Shown piece by piece: positions 45,301-55,979 of a stretch of DNA of 64,000 nt. The notes beneath the pieces were generated by a model. That model did not search any database, had not been told where the DNA came from, and worked only from the letters and a program-made list of their open reading frames with translations. The DNA is from Hyphodiscus hymeniophilus (lineage: Eukaryota; Ascomycota; Leotiomycetes; Helotiales; Hyphodiscaceae). Both the position numbers and the translations under genes were made by a program. The stretch lies in contig VNKQ01000017.1 of NCBI GenBank assembly GCA_016508695.1, positions 806,001 to 870,000 on the forward strand, given 5' to 3'. How positions within the stretch are numbered: the first letter of the stretch is position 1; every line of letters begins with the position of its first letter.

Positions 45301-45904
45301 GCGTGGCCTCCAAGTCTGGATGTTATCGGGCGACAATCACGTCACTGCCAATGCAATCGGTGCTCAAGTCGGCATCCCAGCAGAGAACATCATCGCTGGT
45401 GTGCTGCCGAGTGAGAAAGCGGATAAGATACAATACCTCCAAAAGTCGCTTAAATCGCGTCGAGGACTCATGTCCGGAGTTGAACACAGTCAAAAGAGGG
45501 CTTTGATTGCAATGGTCGGTGACGGCATCAACGATTCACCTGCCCTCACCACCGCGGACGTTGGCGTTGCCATCGGATCCGGCTCGGACATTGCGATTTC
45601 GTCGGCTGAATTCGTGCTCGTCTCTAGCAACCTCAACACCTTGATAACGTTACTGGATTTGAGCGGCATTGTCTTTAAGAGGATTGAATTTAACTTTGGC
45701 TGGGCATTGGTTTATAACTTGATTGCGTTGCCTGTGGCTGCCGGTGTTTTGTACCCAATCGTCAGCAATGGTAGTCACATTCGGTTAGACCCCGTCTGGG
45801 CGAGTTTGGCTATGGCGGCAAGTAGTATCAGTGTTGTTTGCAGTAGTCTGGCACTCCGGAGTAAGATTCCATGGGTCGGATTCAAGGCTAGAGATCGTTC
45901 GTGA
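42345..45904 (+). CDS. Copper-transporting P1B-type ATPase with three HMA domains
   Basis: Heavy-metal P-type ATPase pumping Cu(I) out of the cytosol into the Golgi or out of the cell. Two exons, 42345..44279 and 44369..45904, give 1156 residues; an in-frame ATG at 42294 would add 17. Three HMA-type metal sites precede the membrane part: LHCPSCVSHI, GGMTCASCVNAI and GMYCDHCPPRI. The actuator has TGES. The transport site CPC (VACPCGLALAAPTA) is near residue 734, the phosphorylation site DKTGT near 779, and GDGINDSPAL near 1029. The usual SEHP motif of the nucleotide domain reads SSHT (about 825), with His kept and Pro replaced. Fungal relatives are Ccc2/CRP1/CrpA-type pumps; three HMAs and the long N-terminus favour a detoxification type, but this is inference. 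Confidence 0.93.
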
Positions 45905-46152
45905 TCAGAATCGCTTCGGCGTCATGAAGACCAGGATCCAGCAGGGAAGCAAAATGCCAATGTATAGAACAGCATAGCAAGAATCCCTTTTCAGGTGATC
46001 AATAGCAAATATCAAGTTAATTCTTGAGCCCCCATTTATTTCTCAATGTCTGATTTCCTTGGTGATATCTGCAGGCTTGGAGCTTGCTGATTCATTACCA
46101 TCGCCGCCAAATGGCAACATCACACCCCACCGTCCCATTCCCTGAATAAAAT

Positions 46153-46732
46153 TTACAGCAAGAATACTCCGCACACCATAACTAGCAATAACAAAGCTAT
46201 TACTCCTACACTTTGGGACCTCTCGCCAATACCCTTCACATCAAGTGCCACATTCACCGCACTCTGCATGGCCGTCTCTTGCGCATCGATCTTTTCCCTC
46301 CACGCCGCCGGGACGCCCGTCTGATACCAAGTCTGCTGAAGGATATCATCCCAAACATATCCATGAAGGGCGAGACTCAACTGCGCGTCCGTCGGTGCAG
46401 CCGAGAAGACGAGGACCTGAAGCTGGGTGTAGGAATAGGCGAGCGTGAAGGTAGCTTCGACGGAGACTATCGCATCTAACATTGCGGTGGCTTGGGAGGG
46501 TGACATGGTGATATTGGCGGGATGGGTGGGACTGTAGTGAGTTCTCGTTGCTGGTGAGGTCGTGGTGGGTGCTGTTGTTGGAGTCGATCGTGGTGGCGGG
46601 GTTGGGATTGGTAGACTGGGCTGTTTAGAATAGGCAGTGAAAGGAGAGGGTGACGAACGGCTGGGATGATAGGATTGAGGATATAAGCGTGAGGATGTAG
46701 ATCATCCTTACCAGGAAACATCGTGAGGGCAT
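46153..46732 (-). CDS. Unidentified Pro/Thr-rich protein with C-terminal membrane anchor
   Basis: Two exons, 46732..46712 and 46620..46153, give 162 residues. The short first exon (MPSRCFL) splices by GTAAGG to a Pro/Thr-rich segment (PIPTPPPRSTPTTAPTTTSPAT), then a helical stretch (MLDAIVSVEATFTLAYSYTQLQVLVFSAAPTD), and ends in one hydrophobic segment (VGVIALLLLVMVCGVFLL) with no tail. This layout suggests a tail-anchored protein. I do not recognise a family. The first exon is chosen because it is the only nearby ATG that keeps the frame. Confidence 0.5.
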
Positions 46733-48947
46733 TTTGTTTGTTAACTTGGCTACTGCTCTCTGGTCTAGAGTCCGCAGGATCAGACGAGTTGTATATGAAG
46801 AGTAAAGATGTGATGAAGTTCAACTTAGCTCAAAAATACAGCAGCATGAGAATAGTTCAAGGCTGACTGACTTCAATATGAAGTTGCTTCACACAGTCGG
46901 CTTCATTTTACCGCGAGTAAGTCACACTGATGCGCAAAACCGTCTCTCAAAGACAAGATGTCCGGAGCCGCTGCTGTAGTAATTTCAATAATTGAGGTAT
47001 AACGACGATGGAGCGGTACTACAGCAAAGGCATGGGCGAATGGGTTCATGATCATGCAAGGTACCGGACTACGTTACACAATGTACCATTCGTCCACGAC
47101 AGGGCGAAGAATAGAAGAGGAGTCGGAAGAAAAGAGGTTGTGGAACCCTCGATGCGGGGCTTTTCCGATTTCAAGTTGAACAGAGGGCAGAACGAGGGGG
47201 AAGCAGCAAACTCTTAACAGCTCACCCATCGATTTGTGCCATATGACTGAGCGATTGAGCGTTTCATTCGGGTTGAATGGCACTCCAGGAACCGACCAAG
47301 TTATCTGCCATCCCTCCTTCAAAAAGCACCTCCACCTTGTGAGGATATCCTTTGGGAGCAATCCATTTTTGCTGTCGAACAAATTGTACAAATGTTTGAA
47401 GTTGAAATCTCACAAATAACCAGACTATGAAAGTGGCACGATGCTCAGATGAAGCACTGTCCATTCTTCTCGCCTTGGTTGGAGAAGCCTGATTGGACTT
47501 CATTCTTTTCTGGTCAGCTGTTGCTGCAGCTCTCCTCTCGTAATGCTGGTTTCCACTGGACCGTCTGCAACCAAGTCAATTTAGAGCAGAACAGTAATGC
47601 TGACTGTACAATGATTGGAATTCTTAGCTTGAGAAGATGTGGTTGGACCAGAACACCTCCGCTACAATAGCTCGAACATTTCTCCTGAGCGAATGGTTAT
47701 GAGAGGTAGGTACTGCTCGGGACTCTTATGTAGCTCGCTAGAGTCTGATAGTATTGAGGAAGCTTTCAAGTTGGGCTTTGAGCTTGGTTTGAAAGTATAG
47801 CTTCATTATATTGTTGACTGAGTGAAAACCTAAGAGGCTCGTAACAAGTCATGTTCGAAATTGCATGATGGCAGAGCTATTTTTAGGCGACATGGTCTGA
47901 AACCTCGGGGCATTTTCCTCGTAGAACAACCTTCTTCCTTTCCCGACAAACAGCACATTTAAACTCGCAGCAACCTCCCGCGTTTCGTATATCATCTTCG
48001 AAGTCCAATGAAGCCATTGGCGCATACTTCTCTGGCGGCGTAAAGCTCACAGAACTCAGCTCTCGGGGGAAGTACTGCCGAAGGCGATCGAAGTCCAAAC
48101 AATCCAGAGATTCTCCTTGTGACGATCACCTCGATGGCGGCATACTTTGTTCCATTAGTCGATTTAAAATTTCTCCGACCTGTCAATGAAGCCATTCCAA
48201 GCGCGGACTATTGTGCAGGTACTGACTGCACCGTTGCGGATCTGGGGGTGCCAGACTACTGAGTACTGGTCCATCCCACCTTTGAATCTGCAGACGATTG
48301 TCCGAAGAAGGCATTAGACACCAACACGACCGTCTTGGCAGCGGAAAACTTGAATGATACAGTCGGTGGGAACAATGGCTGGTGCAAAGTTGCGCCTCCG
48401 TACAGACCAGCTGAGGAGCATCATAGATTCATAGCAAAGTGTGCGCCAGGTTTCGCTGCATCCTTGACTAACTTGGACTCTATGCTTTGGTCAGTCCCTG
48501 CGTTATCTCCGTCCGCTCTGGTTCTAGGAAACTTATATTCCTTTCAAATCAATGCAACGCGAACGGCGATAATGCGCACCAAATTCTTGTCCAAGTAGTT
48601 TTGTACAGCGTTTTGGACAGCGGGACTGGCGCGTGGGGTGTTAGGGTGATTAAGAACGACTGTGGAAGATCTCAGAGGAAAAACGATCGCCGGCTGGTGC
48701 CGGATATTGGCTGAGTTACTCAGCATAGATTTGGAATCAAAAAGCTTAAAAAGTTCCTATATAGCCATGAGGAGCAACGACCTTGGATCCAGCATTCCAA
48801 TATCAATACAAAACCGCCAATACATTACAACAGGAAGCTTCAATCTTCAATCCAAACGAATAACAAAACAGTCAATCAACCAATCAACCATACCTCATCA
48901 ATAGTTTCAGCAGTAACTGTTCAAGTATCATCCAATAAATATACAAA
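46733..48947. other. Intergenic, about 2.2 kb, possible degraded coding remnant
   Basis: No confident gene. On the minus strand at 48195..47883 two protein-like pieces lie in different frames: MASLTGRRNFKSTNGTKYAA, and further on RQYFPRELSSVSF with CCEFKCAVCRERKK. They may be a decayed or frameshifted small gene. The rest shows only short open frames. Confidence 0.4.
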
Positions 48948-49688
48948 ATGTCTCCACAAGTCATCGTTATCACTGGTGCAAACAGAGGAATTGGTAAAGG
49001 CCTCCTCTCCGCCTACATTGCCCGCCCCGATACCATTGTCATTGCGGCTGTTCGCGATGTTTCCAAGTCAACCAAAGATCTCTCCTCAGTCACCGTGGGA
49101 AAGAGCAGCAAACTCATAGTCGTCAAGATCGACTCCACAGTCGACTCCGACCCGGCGACGGCCGTCAAGGAGCTCGAGACGAAGCACTCCATCTCCAAAG
49201 TTGACATTCTAATATCCAACGCCGGCCTCATGGGCCACATCGCACCCACAATCCAGACGCCAGCGCAGGTCGTGCGCGAGCACTTCGAGGTCAACACCAT
49301 CGGGCCGCTGAACCTGATCCAGGCCTTCTTCCCGCTGCTGGAGAAGAGCGATGCGCCGCGATTCCTCGTGCTGACCTCGACCGTCGGCTCAATTGGTAAC
49401 ATGGAGTCGCTGCCCGTGCCTTTCTTCGCCTACGGCGTCAGCAAGGCCGCCGCGAACTACCTCGTCAGGAAGCTGCACTTTGAGAACCCGAGGCTCACCT
49501 CCATGGCTTTCAACCCGGGCTGGGTACAGACCGACATGGGTAACGGGGCAGCCAAGGGCGTCGGCATGGAGCAGGCGCCTGTGACGCTGGAGGAGAGCAT
49601 GGAGAAGCTCGTCGCATTGTTCGATGGAGCGGATAGGGAGAAGTCGGGTACCTTTACTGAGGTCACTGGTGAATCAATTCCTTGGTAG
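48948..49688 (+). CDS. Short-chain dehydrogenase/reductase
   Basis: Classical cytosolic SDR of 246 residues in a single exon, using NAD(P)H. It has TGANRGIG at residues 9-16, the strand motif ISNAG, the catalytic Ser in VLTSTVGSIG, and YGVSK as the active-site YxxxK. NPGWVQTDMG follows. The C-terminus contains a small GVGMEQAPVTLEES region typical of fungal reductases often named after norsolorinic acid ketoreductase; the substrate is unknown. The 3' half is noticeably more GC-rich (many GCC/GTC/CTG codons) than flanking DNA. It is convergent with the methyltransferase gene, 363 bp away. Confidence 0.88.
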   Translation: MSPQVIVITGANRGIGKGLLSAYIARPDTIVIAAVRDVSKSTKDLSSVTVGKSSKLIVVKIDSTVDSDPATAVKELETKHSISKVDILISNAGLMGHIAPTIQTPAQVVREHFEVNTIGPLNLIQAFFPLLEKSDAPRFLVLTSTVGSIGNMESLPVPFFAYGVSKAAANYLVRKLHFENPRLTSMAFNPGWVQTDMGNGAAKGVGMEQAPVTLEESMEKLVALFDGADREKSGTFTEVTGESIPW

Positions 49689-50051
49689 AGAAAGATCTGG
49701 ACCGCTCAGTGAAAGGTGCTTCTGGGGATGACTCTGGGGAAAAGAGTGAATTGAACGCCTTTATGGCTGGTGGGGAAAAAACGAATGAGTGAGGGGGGAG
49801 GGCGGATAGAAGGAATATAGAAGTTAAGAGAGAGTCGAAGTAACAATATAGATTTTCAACGATTTGCTGTACTCTTGCATTGACGCATTTGCCACCGATT
49901 CGGAACTCGGATACGATCAAGACCTCGTCCCATAGAGACGGCCAAGGTAATGTAGTTTCACCTCTAAACATCGAAAAGCCGGACACTGACTTGACACCGG
50001 TGGGCCACGATTGATAGAAATACTTGATTTCAGCTAAAGACTTTCGTCTGG
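49689..50051. other. Convergent 3' flanks
   Basis: About 0.36 kb between the SDR and methyltransferase stop codons. No gene seen. Confidence 0.6.
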
Positions 50052-50959
50052 TTACCTCTTCACAAGATAACCCACAATCTGAGGAATTGTCGACCAAGCA
50101 TTCAGCGTCTTGAGCTCAACCTCGCTCCAAGCGCCCGCCTCACGAAGGACCTTCTCAGTATCTCGATCCAAACAACACCCACCCATCCAGAACCGCCACC
50201 TACCCAGCCACATGTACACGGCCTGGAGAGTCCTGGCGATGATACTGTCCCGGCAAATAACGTGCTCCATGACGATCAACCTCCCGCCCGGCCTCAACAG
50301 TCCGTACAGGCCCTCCGCTGTCTCCTTGACGTCGGGAACGCCACACAGCACACGGATGGAGACGATCTCGTCGAAAGAACCCTCGCCGCCGTCTTGCAGG
50401 AGCCCCTCTCTCGCCAACGCGGGAATCAGCGATGAAGGCTCGGCTCCACAGCCAAGGATGTGGTATTTTCTCTCGAACCCAGCGTCGTTCGCTTTGATCG
50501 CTAGTTTCGCGTGTAATTTCTCTGCCGGTTCTGCACCGTAGATTGCGTCCACATTTGGAGCCGACGACGTATACAGATGCAACTGCTCGCCGCTGCCGGG
50601 TCCGATGTCGAGGATGGCGCCCCGGAGCGTCTTGAGCAGAGAGGCGAGCTCTCCAGGCATGTCGCCGGACAGCGCCTCGCCATTCGCAAGCCAGAAGCGC
50701 GAGAAGGCCTGCTCTCTGAATCTGGACACATCTATGAGAAGCGAGGGCTGACGCTGGATGAAGAGCACATCGAGGAGCGTCACGGTATGATCTGTGCTTG
50801 CTCACTTAATCCTCGCGCATGTAAAGGCCGATTTGGCGGCGACTCACGGTATATTCCTGCTGTGAGGAGAATGCCCGGTGCGACGTATGCGAGCAAGAGC
50901 TCTTTTGCTGTCGGCTTAGGAACGTCGCTCCTACGGATGAGACGTTCTGTGCCTTCCAT
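50052..50959 (-). CDS. SAM-dependent methyltransferase, METTL7-like
   Basis: Class I methyltransferase of the UbiE/METTL7-like group, 283 residues from two exons: 50959..50848 and 50791..50052. The N-terminal exon encodes a hydrophobic segment (LLLAYVAPGILLTAGIY) that may anchor the enzyme in a membrane, as in METTL7. Motif I is ILDIGPGSGEQ, followed by a GAEPAEKLH acceptor loop. The post-motif SIRVLCGVPDVKETAEGLYGLLRPGGRLIVMEHV is the typical late strand. GC content is high, as in the neighbouring SDR. Substrate unknown; pairing with the SDR suggests a shared tailoring role, by inference. Confidence 0.82.
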
Positions 50960-52155
50960 GTTCGCAGTGTCTCATGAGAATGTCTATTTTGGTTTGTGGA
51001 TGCGGGGAACCTTTTGAAGTTCTGAATGTTGAGCTGTGCTCCTTGCCAAGCTTTGTGGAGGCTCCATGCAGATCTCGAATGCGCCATCCGGCTGCGGGGT
51101 AGTAATATCCTTCCACCTGATGATTTCTTTGTCAGTGACCTCTCTGAATACGGAACAGCAAACCAGAGAGAGGAATATTTCAGAATCCACGGCTTGGATT
51201 TCAGACTTGACTCTTGCAATTGTATGCATGACTGTAGCTGAATGGCAATTGCCAAAGTCAATGTCTGCGTATGGAGCGGATGTAAAATATCTTGAGGATC
51301 AGATCTGAAAAAGCCCGCCGCTGAATTGGGCACGAAAGAATATCTCTATAGGAAGTCTGGAGGCGTCCTTCCTGGCTCTCTTGTCGATCGGAATCTGCCG
51401 ATTATTCAAGGCACTAAATCCTCCCGAGCTTTCAGAAGCCTCTCAGTCAAATGAATCTTTGAAGCAGTCCGTAGTGCCTAGGTTACTTGCTTCTCTGGAG
51501 GGTCTAGTTCCTCCGAACCTGGTATACGGAACTGCGAAGAGTTAATCAGTGGCGGCTCATACCTGAGCGATTCTGGCCGGATGGCGTCCATCAGCGTGAC
51601 ACTTGCGATTAGGCTGTAAAGCCAAAGTATGTCGGATTTTGAAGAATAGTTTTCCTTGTGAAGGAACTTTACATCGACTGAATCAGACGTTGCTCATTAT
51701 AATATCTTGTCTCGCTGGGTATATTGAACTTCCATTAAGCCATTGGGACAACTCGGACTAATCAGAGGCCTCCTTCAACTTTCGAATAACAGAGTAATCG
51801 AGTTTAGGCAGCCTCGAGTACCCACCTGCCCAAAGGGGTTGAGGAAGATAACCCCATTGACCAGTCGGACCATGTATAACGTAAAAAAGTAACCCATTGT
51901 TGAACAGTCTTCACTAAGATGTGTCTTCTGGTGCAGGTGGTATGACCTTCACCTTTCCATTATTGGTAGCAACAATGTTTCTGCCGACTCCAAAGCTTCC
52001 TTTGCTCTTACTTCTTTGAATGGCGGCTTCGGGTTGATGGCCGTAACCTGTGAAGAGTCCCAAGTCAGCTTCCGTCCGACACTGGAGTATTTAGACATGG
52101 TTTGTGAGTCTCAACTCGATAGAATCCTGTCTGGAGAGTGGCTCAAACCAAAACT
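50960..52155. other. Intergenic, no supported gene
   Basis: About 1.2 kb. Open frames near 50984-51333 overlap the methyltransferase promoter region and lack motifs. The rest is AT-rich with no feature seen. Confidence 0.55.
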
Positions 52156-52803
52156 TCACAAATCCACCACATCAACAATGCACCACCACGAGAATAACTC
52201 ACTATCTGGGCGGTTCATTTCCGCAGTATCCCGGGCAGCATTGTATTTTGCAAAGACAGTTTGAAGTAGCTCATCCAACTCCTCCGTATCAAGTGTGCCT
52301 TGCCCTCCAACCACCAATCTTGACTCGGTCTCCTCAATGAAGTCTTGCACCTTGCGCATCTCAAACTCATCCTTACGAAGACGATCCGGCAGACCCTGTC
52401 CCTTCAGCAGTGCCAACACACCCGCTAAGCTTGTATTCACAATGCCGAGTAGGGTTATCGCCTTCGAATGCAGCTTCGATACCGGCCCGAGAGCTGTAAG
52501 AGTTGCGCCGATGATGATCTGCGCACCCAGTGCAAGGTAAAATAGAGCTTCGACGATGTGGTATTGTCGACTGCGACGGGTTTGCGCACCGATGATCTCC
52601 TTGTAGAGACCTCGTGCGCTTTTACGGGCGGATTCGAGATCGACGCCATCATCGTCCACGTTGACGTTTATGCCGACTGCTTTGCGGAACTTCGTAAGGT
52701 TGTCGTCGGTGTCATCGTCGGCGAATTTGGGCGGCTGTTTAGGGGTTATCTTCGATGGGTGCGAGCTCCCAAGTAAAGGCGTTTGCTCCTGGTGGTCGGG
52801 CAT
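52156..52803 (-). CDS. Fungal SLATT-domain membrane protein
   Basis: Small two-helix membrane protein of the SLATT group (SMODS- and SLOG-associating 2TM effectors), fungal branch. In bacteria such proteins are predicted pore-forming effectors in nucleotide-signal conflict systems; fungal roles are unknown. The N-terminus is polar (TPLLGSSHP). The domain runs from ARKSARGLYKEIIGAQTRRSR through two hydrophobic helices (EALFYLALGAQIIIGATLTAL and ITLLGIVNTSLAGVLALLKG) to DRLRKDEFEMRKVQDFIEE. Start 52803 is the first ATG; upstream in frame is only GTG. After RPD a GTGAGT donor (about 52203) suggests one more intron and a different C-terminus from the open frame, so the 3' end is uncertain. Confidence 0.78.
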   Translation of the reverse strand: MPDHQEQTPLLGSSHPSKITPKQPPKFADDDTDDNLTKFRKAVGINVNVDDDGVDLESARKSARGLYKEIIGAQTRRSRQYHIVEALFYLALGAQIIIGATLTALGPVSKLHSKAITLLGIVNTSLAGVLALLKGQGLPDRLRKDEFEMRKVQDFIEETESRLVVGGQGTLDTEELDELLQTVFAKYNAARDTAEMNRPDSELFSWWCIVDVVDL

Positions 52804-53652
52804 TGCGATCACTGGGCTGAATGAAATTGGTGATGGAGTTGAAGAGACTTAAGAAAGCTACAGAAGAGATTAGAAACCTACGTGCATCGCGTCTACTTCT
52901 CGTCACAGTCTCATCAGCTGCACGAGGCTGACAGCGTCACAAGCGCTTGCCTTGCTCTCGAAGATTGGATGTCTGAAACCTTGTTTCCAGAAGTAGATGT
53001 GAAAGGGAGATCTTCAGCCTCAAAGAGTGCACAAGCCACACTCCCGTGATCTCGATCACGTGTGCACTAGTCTTCTCAAATACACCATTCACCAGATTCG
53101 GACAGTCCAATGAGGTGCATCCAGTGACACTTGAAATCTAGTGTTTTTCCTATGATGATTTCATACACTCGTGATGTGTGCACACGCCTCTCCACTTTCC
53201 AGGAAAGGACTATGGCGACCTTGCCATCCCAACTATCCTTCGAAGTATCAGTGATTGTTTTCGAAGACAGACCTCATCAAGGAGTCACACGTGACACTGT
53301 CCTACAACACCACCTGCACCTCTATGTCTATGTGTACCTTGGCCGCCTGCACCTTACTCAACAGAATCAACCTCAAGTAGAATCTCCATCAAGAGTACCA
53401 GTCATCTCTTGTTGATTATCATACTTGGCCTTCACGACTCCTTAGATATATATGGTCGGCTAGCGACAACCACAGGCGAGAGTATCTGGGACCCGATGTC
53501 CATCTCAAGAGCTCCAGGACCAAATTAGCAATTTCCAAGCTCCGCACTCCAGCGACGCAACCGCAGTCATGATTATATCTAGGATCGCAGCTGTTCCTCT
53601 TTTTGTTTTCGTTGCATTCTGTCTAATACTCTCCTTTGGTTTCAGTTACCAA
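52804..53652. other. Divergent promoter region
   Basis: About 0.85 kb between the SLATT gene (-) and the acid phosphatase gene (+). TCACGTG-type E-box sequences occur near 53057 and 53287; in yeast and Neurospora, CACGTG is bound by Pho4/NUC-1 factors controlling phosphatases, which would fit the downstream gene. An in-frame upstream ATG at 53569 is less likely than 53653. Confidence 0.45.
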
Positions 53653-54734
53653 ATGCGTCTTCGTTCTTTTGTGGCGGCGACTGTCGCATTTGCTAGTACC
53701 ATAGATGCGCAAGTCCAGTATGCTTCGAAAGCGGCGGCGGACGTAGCAGTAGGCAAAGCTATGGCGAAAACTTCAAGTCCTACCAGTTCTATCCCAGGAA
53801 AGACGTTTAATCGTTTTGTCAATATTTGGTTGGAGAATACCGATTTCGATATGGCGGCTGGTGATCGTATGTGGTACTCTTCCCTACTAAAGCATTCATC
53901 ACTGATAAGCTCTAGCATCACTGGCATGGGTTGCAACACAAGGAATCACCCTTACAAACTACCTGGCTTTAACCCATCCAAGCCAGCCGAACTATATCGG
54001 CGCAGTGGGTGGAAGCACGCACTGGGTATTCGGAGATTGGTTCGTGCGGATTTCGCGCTCTCAAAGGACGATCGTGGATTTGCTGGACGCCAAAGGAGTG
54101 TCATGGAGTGAGTACCAAGAGGATATGCCGTACTCAGGCTTCCAAGGAGACTATGTAAATCAAAAGAACGGTGCGAATGACTACGTTCGAAAGCACAAGT
54201 AAGTCCATGTGCGCACATCTCGAAGGACGGTCTGACGATTATGACAGTCCTCTGATCAGCTACGATTCCGTTTCCGAACATGAGAGTAGAATCGCCAAGA
54301 TCAAAAATCTCACGATGTTCTACGAGGATCTGAAGAACGACGCCTTACCGCAATGGATGTTCATTACCCCGAATATGACGAGCTGTGGCCACGATTCCTC
54401 GGTCACCGTTGCGGGGACATGGACGAGGAGCTTTCTCGAGCCACTTCTAAGAGACAAAAATTTCATGAAGAATACACTTGTTCTGCTAAGTACGTTTGCG
54501 CTTGAATCATAAAGCGTTCTATACTGACGAATCTCCAGCCTTCGATGAAACGGAGTCATACAGCTCTGACAATCGAGTATTCTCGGTATTACTCGGAGAT
54601 GCTGTCCCGAGAGCCTGCACAATACAACTGACGATGGTTCCTATAATCATTACAGCATCATGGCGACGGTGGAGAATAACTGGGATTTGGGTACTTTGGG
54701 GCTAAACGATGCGAAGGCTAGTGCTTTCTATTAG
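53653..54734 (+). CDS. Secreted acid phosphatase, phosphoesterase family (apparent frameshift)
   Basis: Extracellular acid phosphatase of the phosphoesterase family that includes Aspergillus phosphate-repressible enzymes. Four exons, 53653..53866, 53916..54198, 54248..54489 and 54539..54734. A signal peptide (MRLRSFVAATVAFASTIDAQ) starts the protein. Family motifs are FVNIWLENTDFD, GITLTNYLALTHPSQPNYIGAVGG, NPLISYDSV, PQWMFITPNMTSCGHD and LLTFDETESY. After LLGDAV the frame breaks: the expected ending (ESLHNTTDDG onward to LGTLGLND) is present one base out of phase. One extra C at the CCC of 54606-54608 would restore it and give 311 residues. As written, translation stops early, at about 54702, with an unrelated tail. 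Identity is secure. Confidence 0.88.
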
Positions 54735-55464
54735 GATGATATGATTCATAGGAATCAGCATAGGTAGATACCCATGGGCCATGGAGTGAACTTTTCTGTC
54801 TACAAGTATCAGCTTCTCAAGTGTATGGCATCACGATCGGCCAGTCTGATAGAGAAGGGAAGAGTGCAGAATCGGGCGGTTTCTCGAAGATAGTGACAAT
54901 GATGGAGACATCGGCAAGAAATTCTCCGATGGCAATGGATAGTTGCGATAGATGCCTTCAAACTCAAGGTGGATAAAGAAGCCGGACTTTTGAAGTTGAT
55001 TGGGCAGGACACGAACCACGCCCACTACTGAAGTTCTCAAAAACATTCGACACCCTTCTCCCGCAATGCAATGAGGGGCCAAACGGTGTTCAAGATCGTG
55101 ATGGCCCAGTGGTTTCGAGCCTGGTAACGCTGGAGAAGCGAGCTCAGCTTTAGTCTCAAATTGGCTATCTCTTAGTGACGAACGTGAATGGCACAATGAT
55201 CCAAGGGGCGGACAAATCGGGGCTAAACCATGAACCCGAGAATCCTTCTTCTGTGAACAAAGTACAAATGCCTTACATCCAACTTCTCTCCAAAGCCGAA
55301 CTACTGTAGCTACTAGACTCTCCGTTTCACTCGTCGTTCGCCCCTCAGAAGCCGATCTTTCAACATGAAGATCCATCCCCTCGCCAGCCTCATCTTGCTC
55401 CCCCTCTTGCTCACTCCACAAAGCCTCGTATTACCTTTGTTCCGATTCGGAACGCTTCGACTTC
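54735..55464. other. Intergenic, no secure gene
   Basis: About 0.7 kb. A minus-strand 196-residue open frame (54831-55421) lacks motifs. A signal-peptide-like ATG frame at 55365 (MKIHPLASLILLPLLL) ends after 35 codons and is out of phase with the gene that follows. Confidence 0.5.
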
Positions 55465-55979
55465 ATGCCTAACTCTCCGCCAAACCGGCGAACAGGTGGC
55501 GTTGATAGTTCGTCGAGCGAAGACAGTAGCGTATTGGTTACGAACGAGGCCAGTACTTGGAACCCCATGGCATCAGCTGGGGATGGGCATACCCTTGCGC
55601 TCGACGAGGTGCAGGACTCCGCTTGGAGATTAAGTATCTTTGAGTCTAGGAACCAACTGCTTGTGTTAACGATCGGGCAGGATTTCTCGACAATGGTTTG
55701 CTGGTTTAATTCACGTTTGAAGTCCACGGTTCGTTTTCGTGTCGTACCACTCCTGAGCTTTCCTAATGTGGTGATATCGGGACCGTTGTTGCTCTGCGAT
55801 GTTGTTCGGAGTCCTGGCGTCGGCTTCACGGACAGCGCAGTGGAGCTACGCGAGCAAGGACATGAATTTGTCTGTCTCAGTCCATCCAAACCAGTCGTAA
55901 GTTACTTTCTTTCAAAAAACCAGTACCCCATCAAGCTGACAAGGTCGTGTAGACGTCCGCAACAAAAGTGGTGGTGTAG
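55465..55979 (+). CDS. Hypothetical protein, 5' end uncertain
   Basis: Two exons, 55465..55896 and 55953..55979, join by a GTAAGT donor, a CTGAC branch and a GTGTAG acceptor, giving 152 residues that end KPVTSATKVVV. The frame is open well upstream of its first ATG, so an earlier exon is likely. A signal-peptide ATG at 55365 is in another phase. Composition looks coding (WRLSIFESRNQLLVLTIGQDF, LLLCDVVRSPGVGFTDSAVEL), but I recognise no family. The minus-strand frame over the same bases is less protein-like. Confidence 0.4.

Noticed and set aside
50200..50805. 201-residue minus-strand open frame, Arg-rich
   Set aside because: Shadow frame of the GC-rich methyltransferase exon.
54831..55421. 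196-residue minus-strand open frame
   Set aside because: No recognisable domain, irregular composition and no splice signals; covers the likely promoter of the plus-strand gene.
55431..55889. 152-residue minus-strand open frame
   Set aside because: The plus strand over the same bases has better protein-like composition and a consensus intron.
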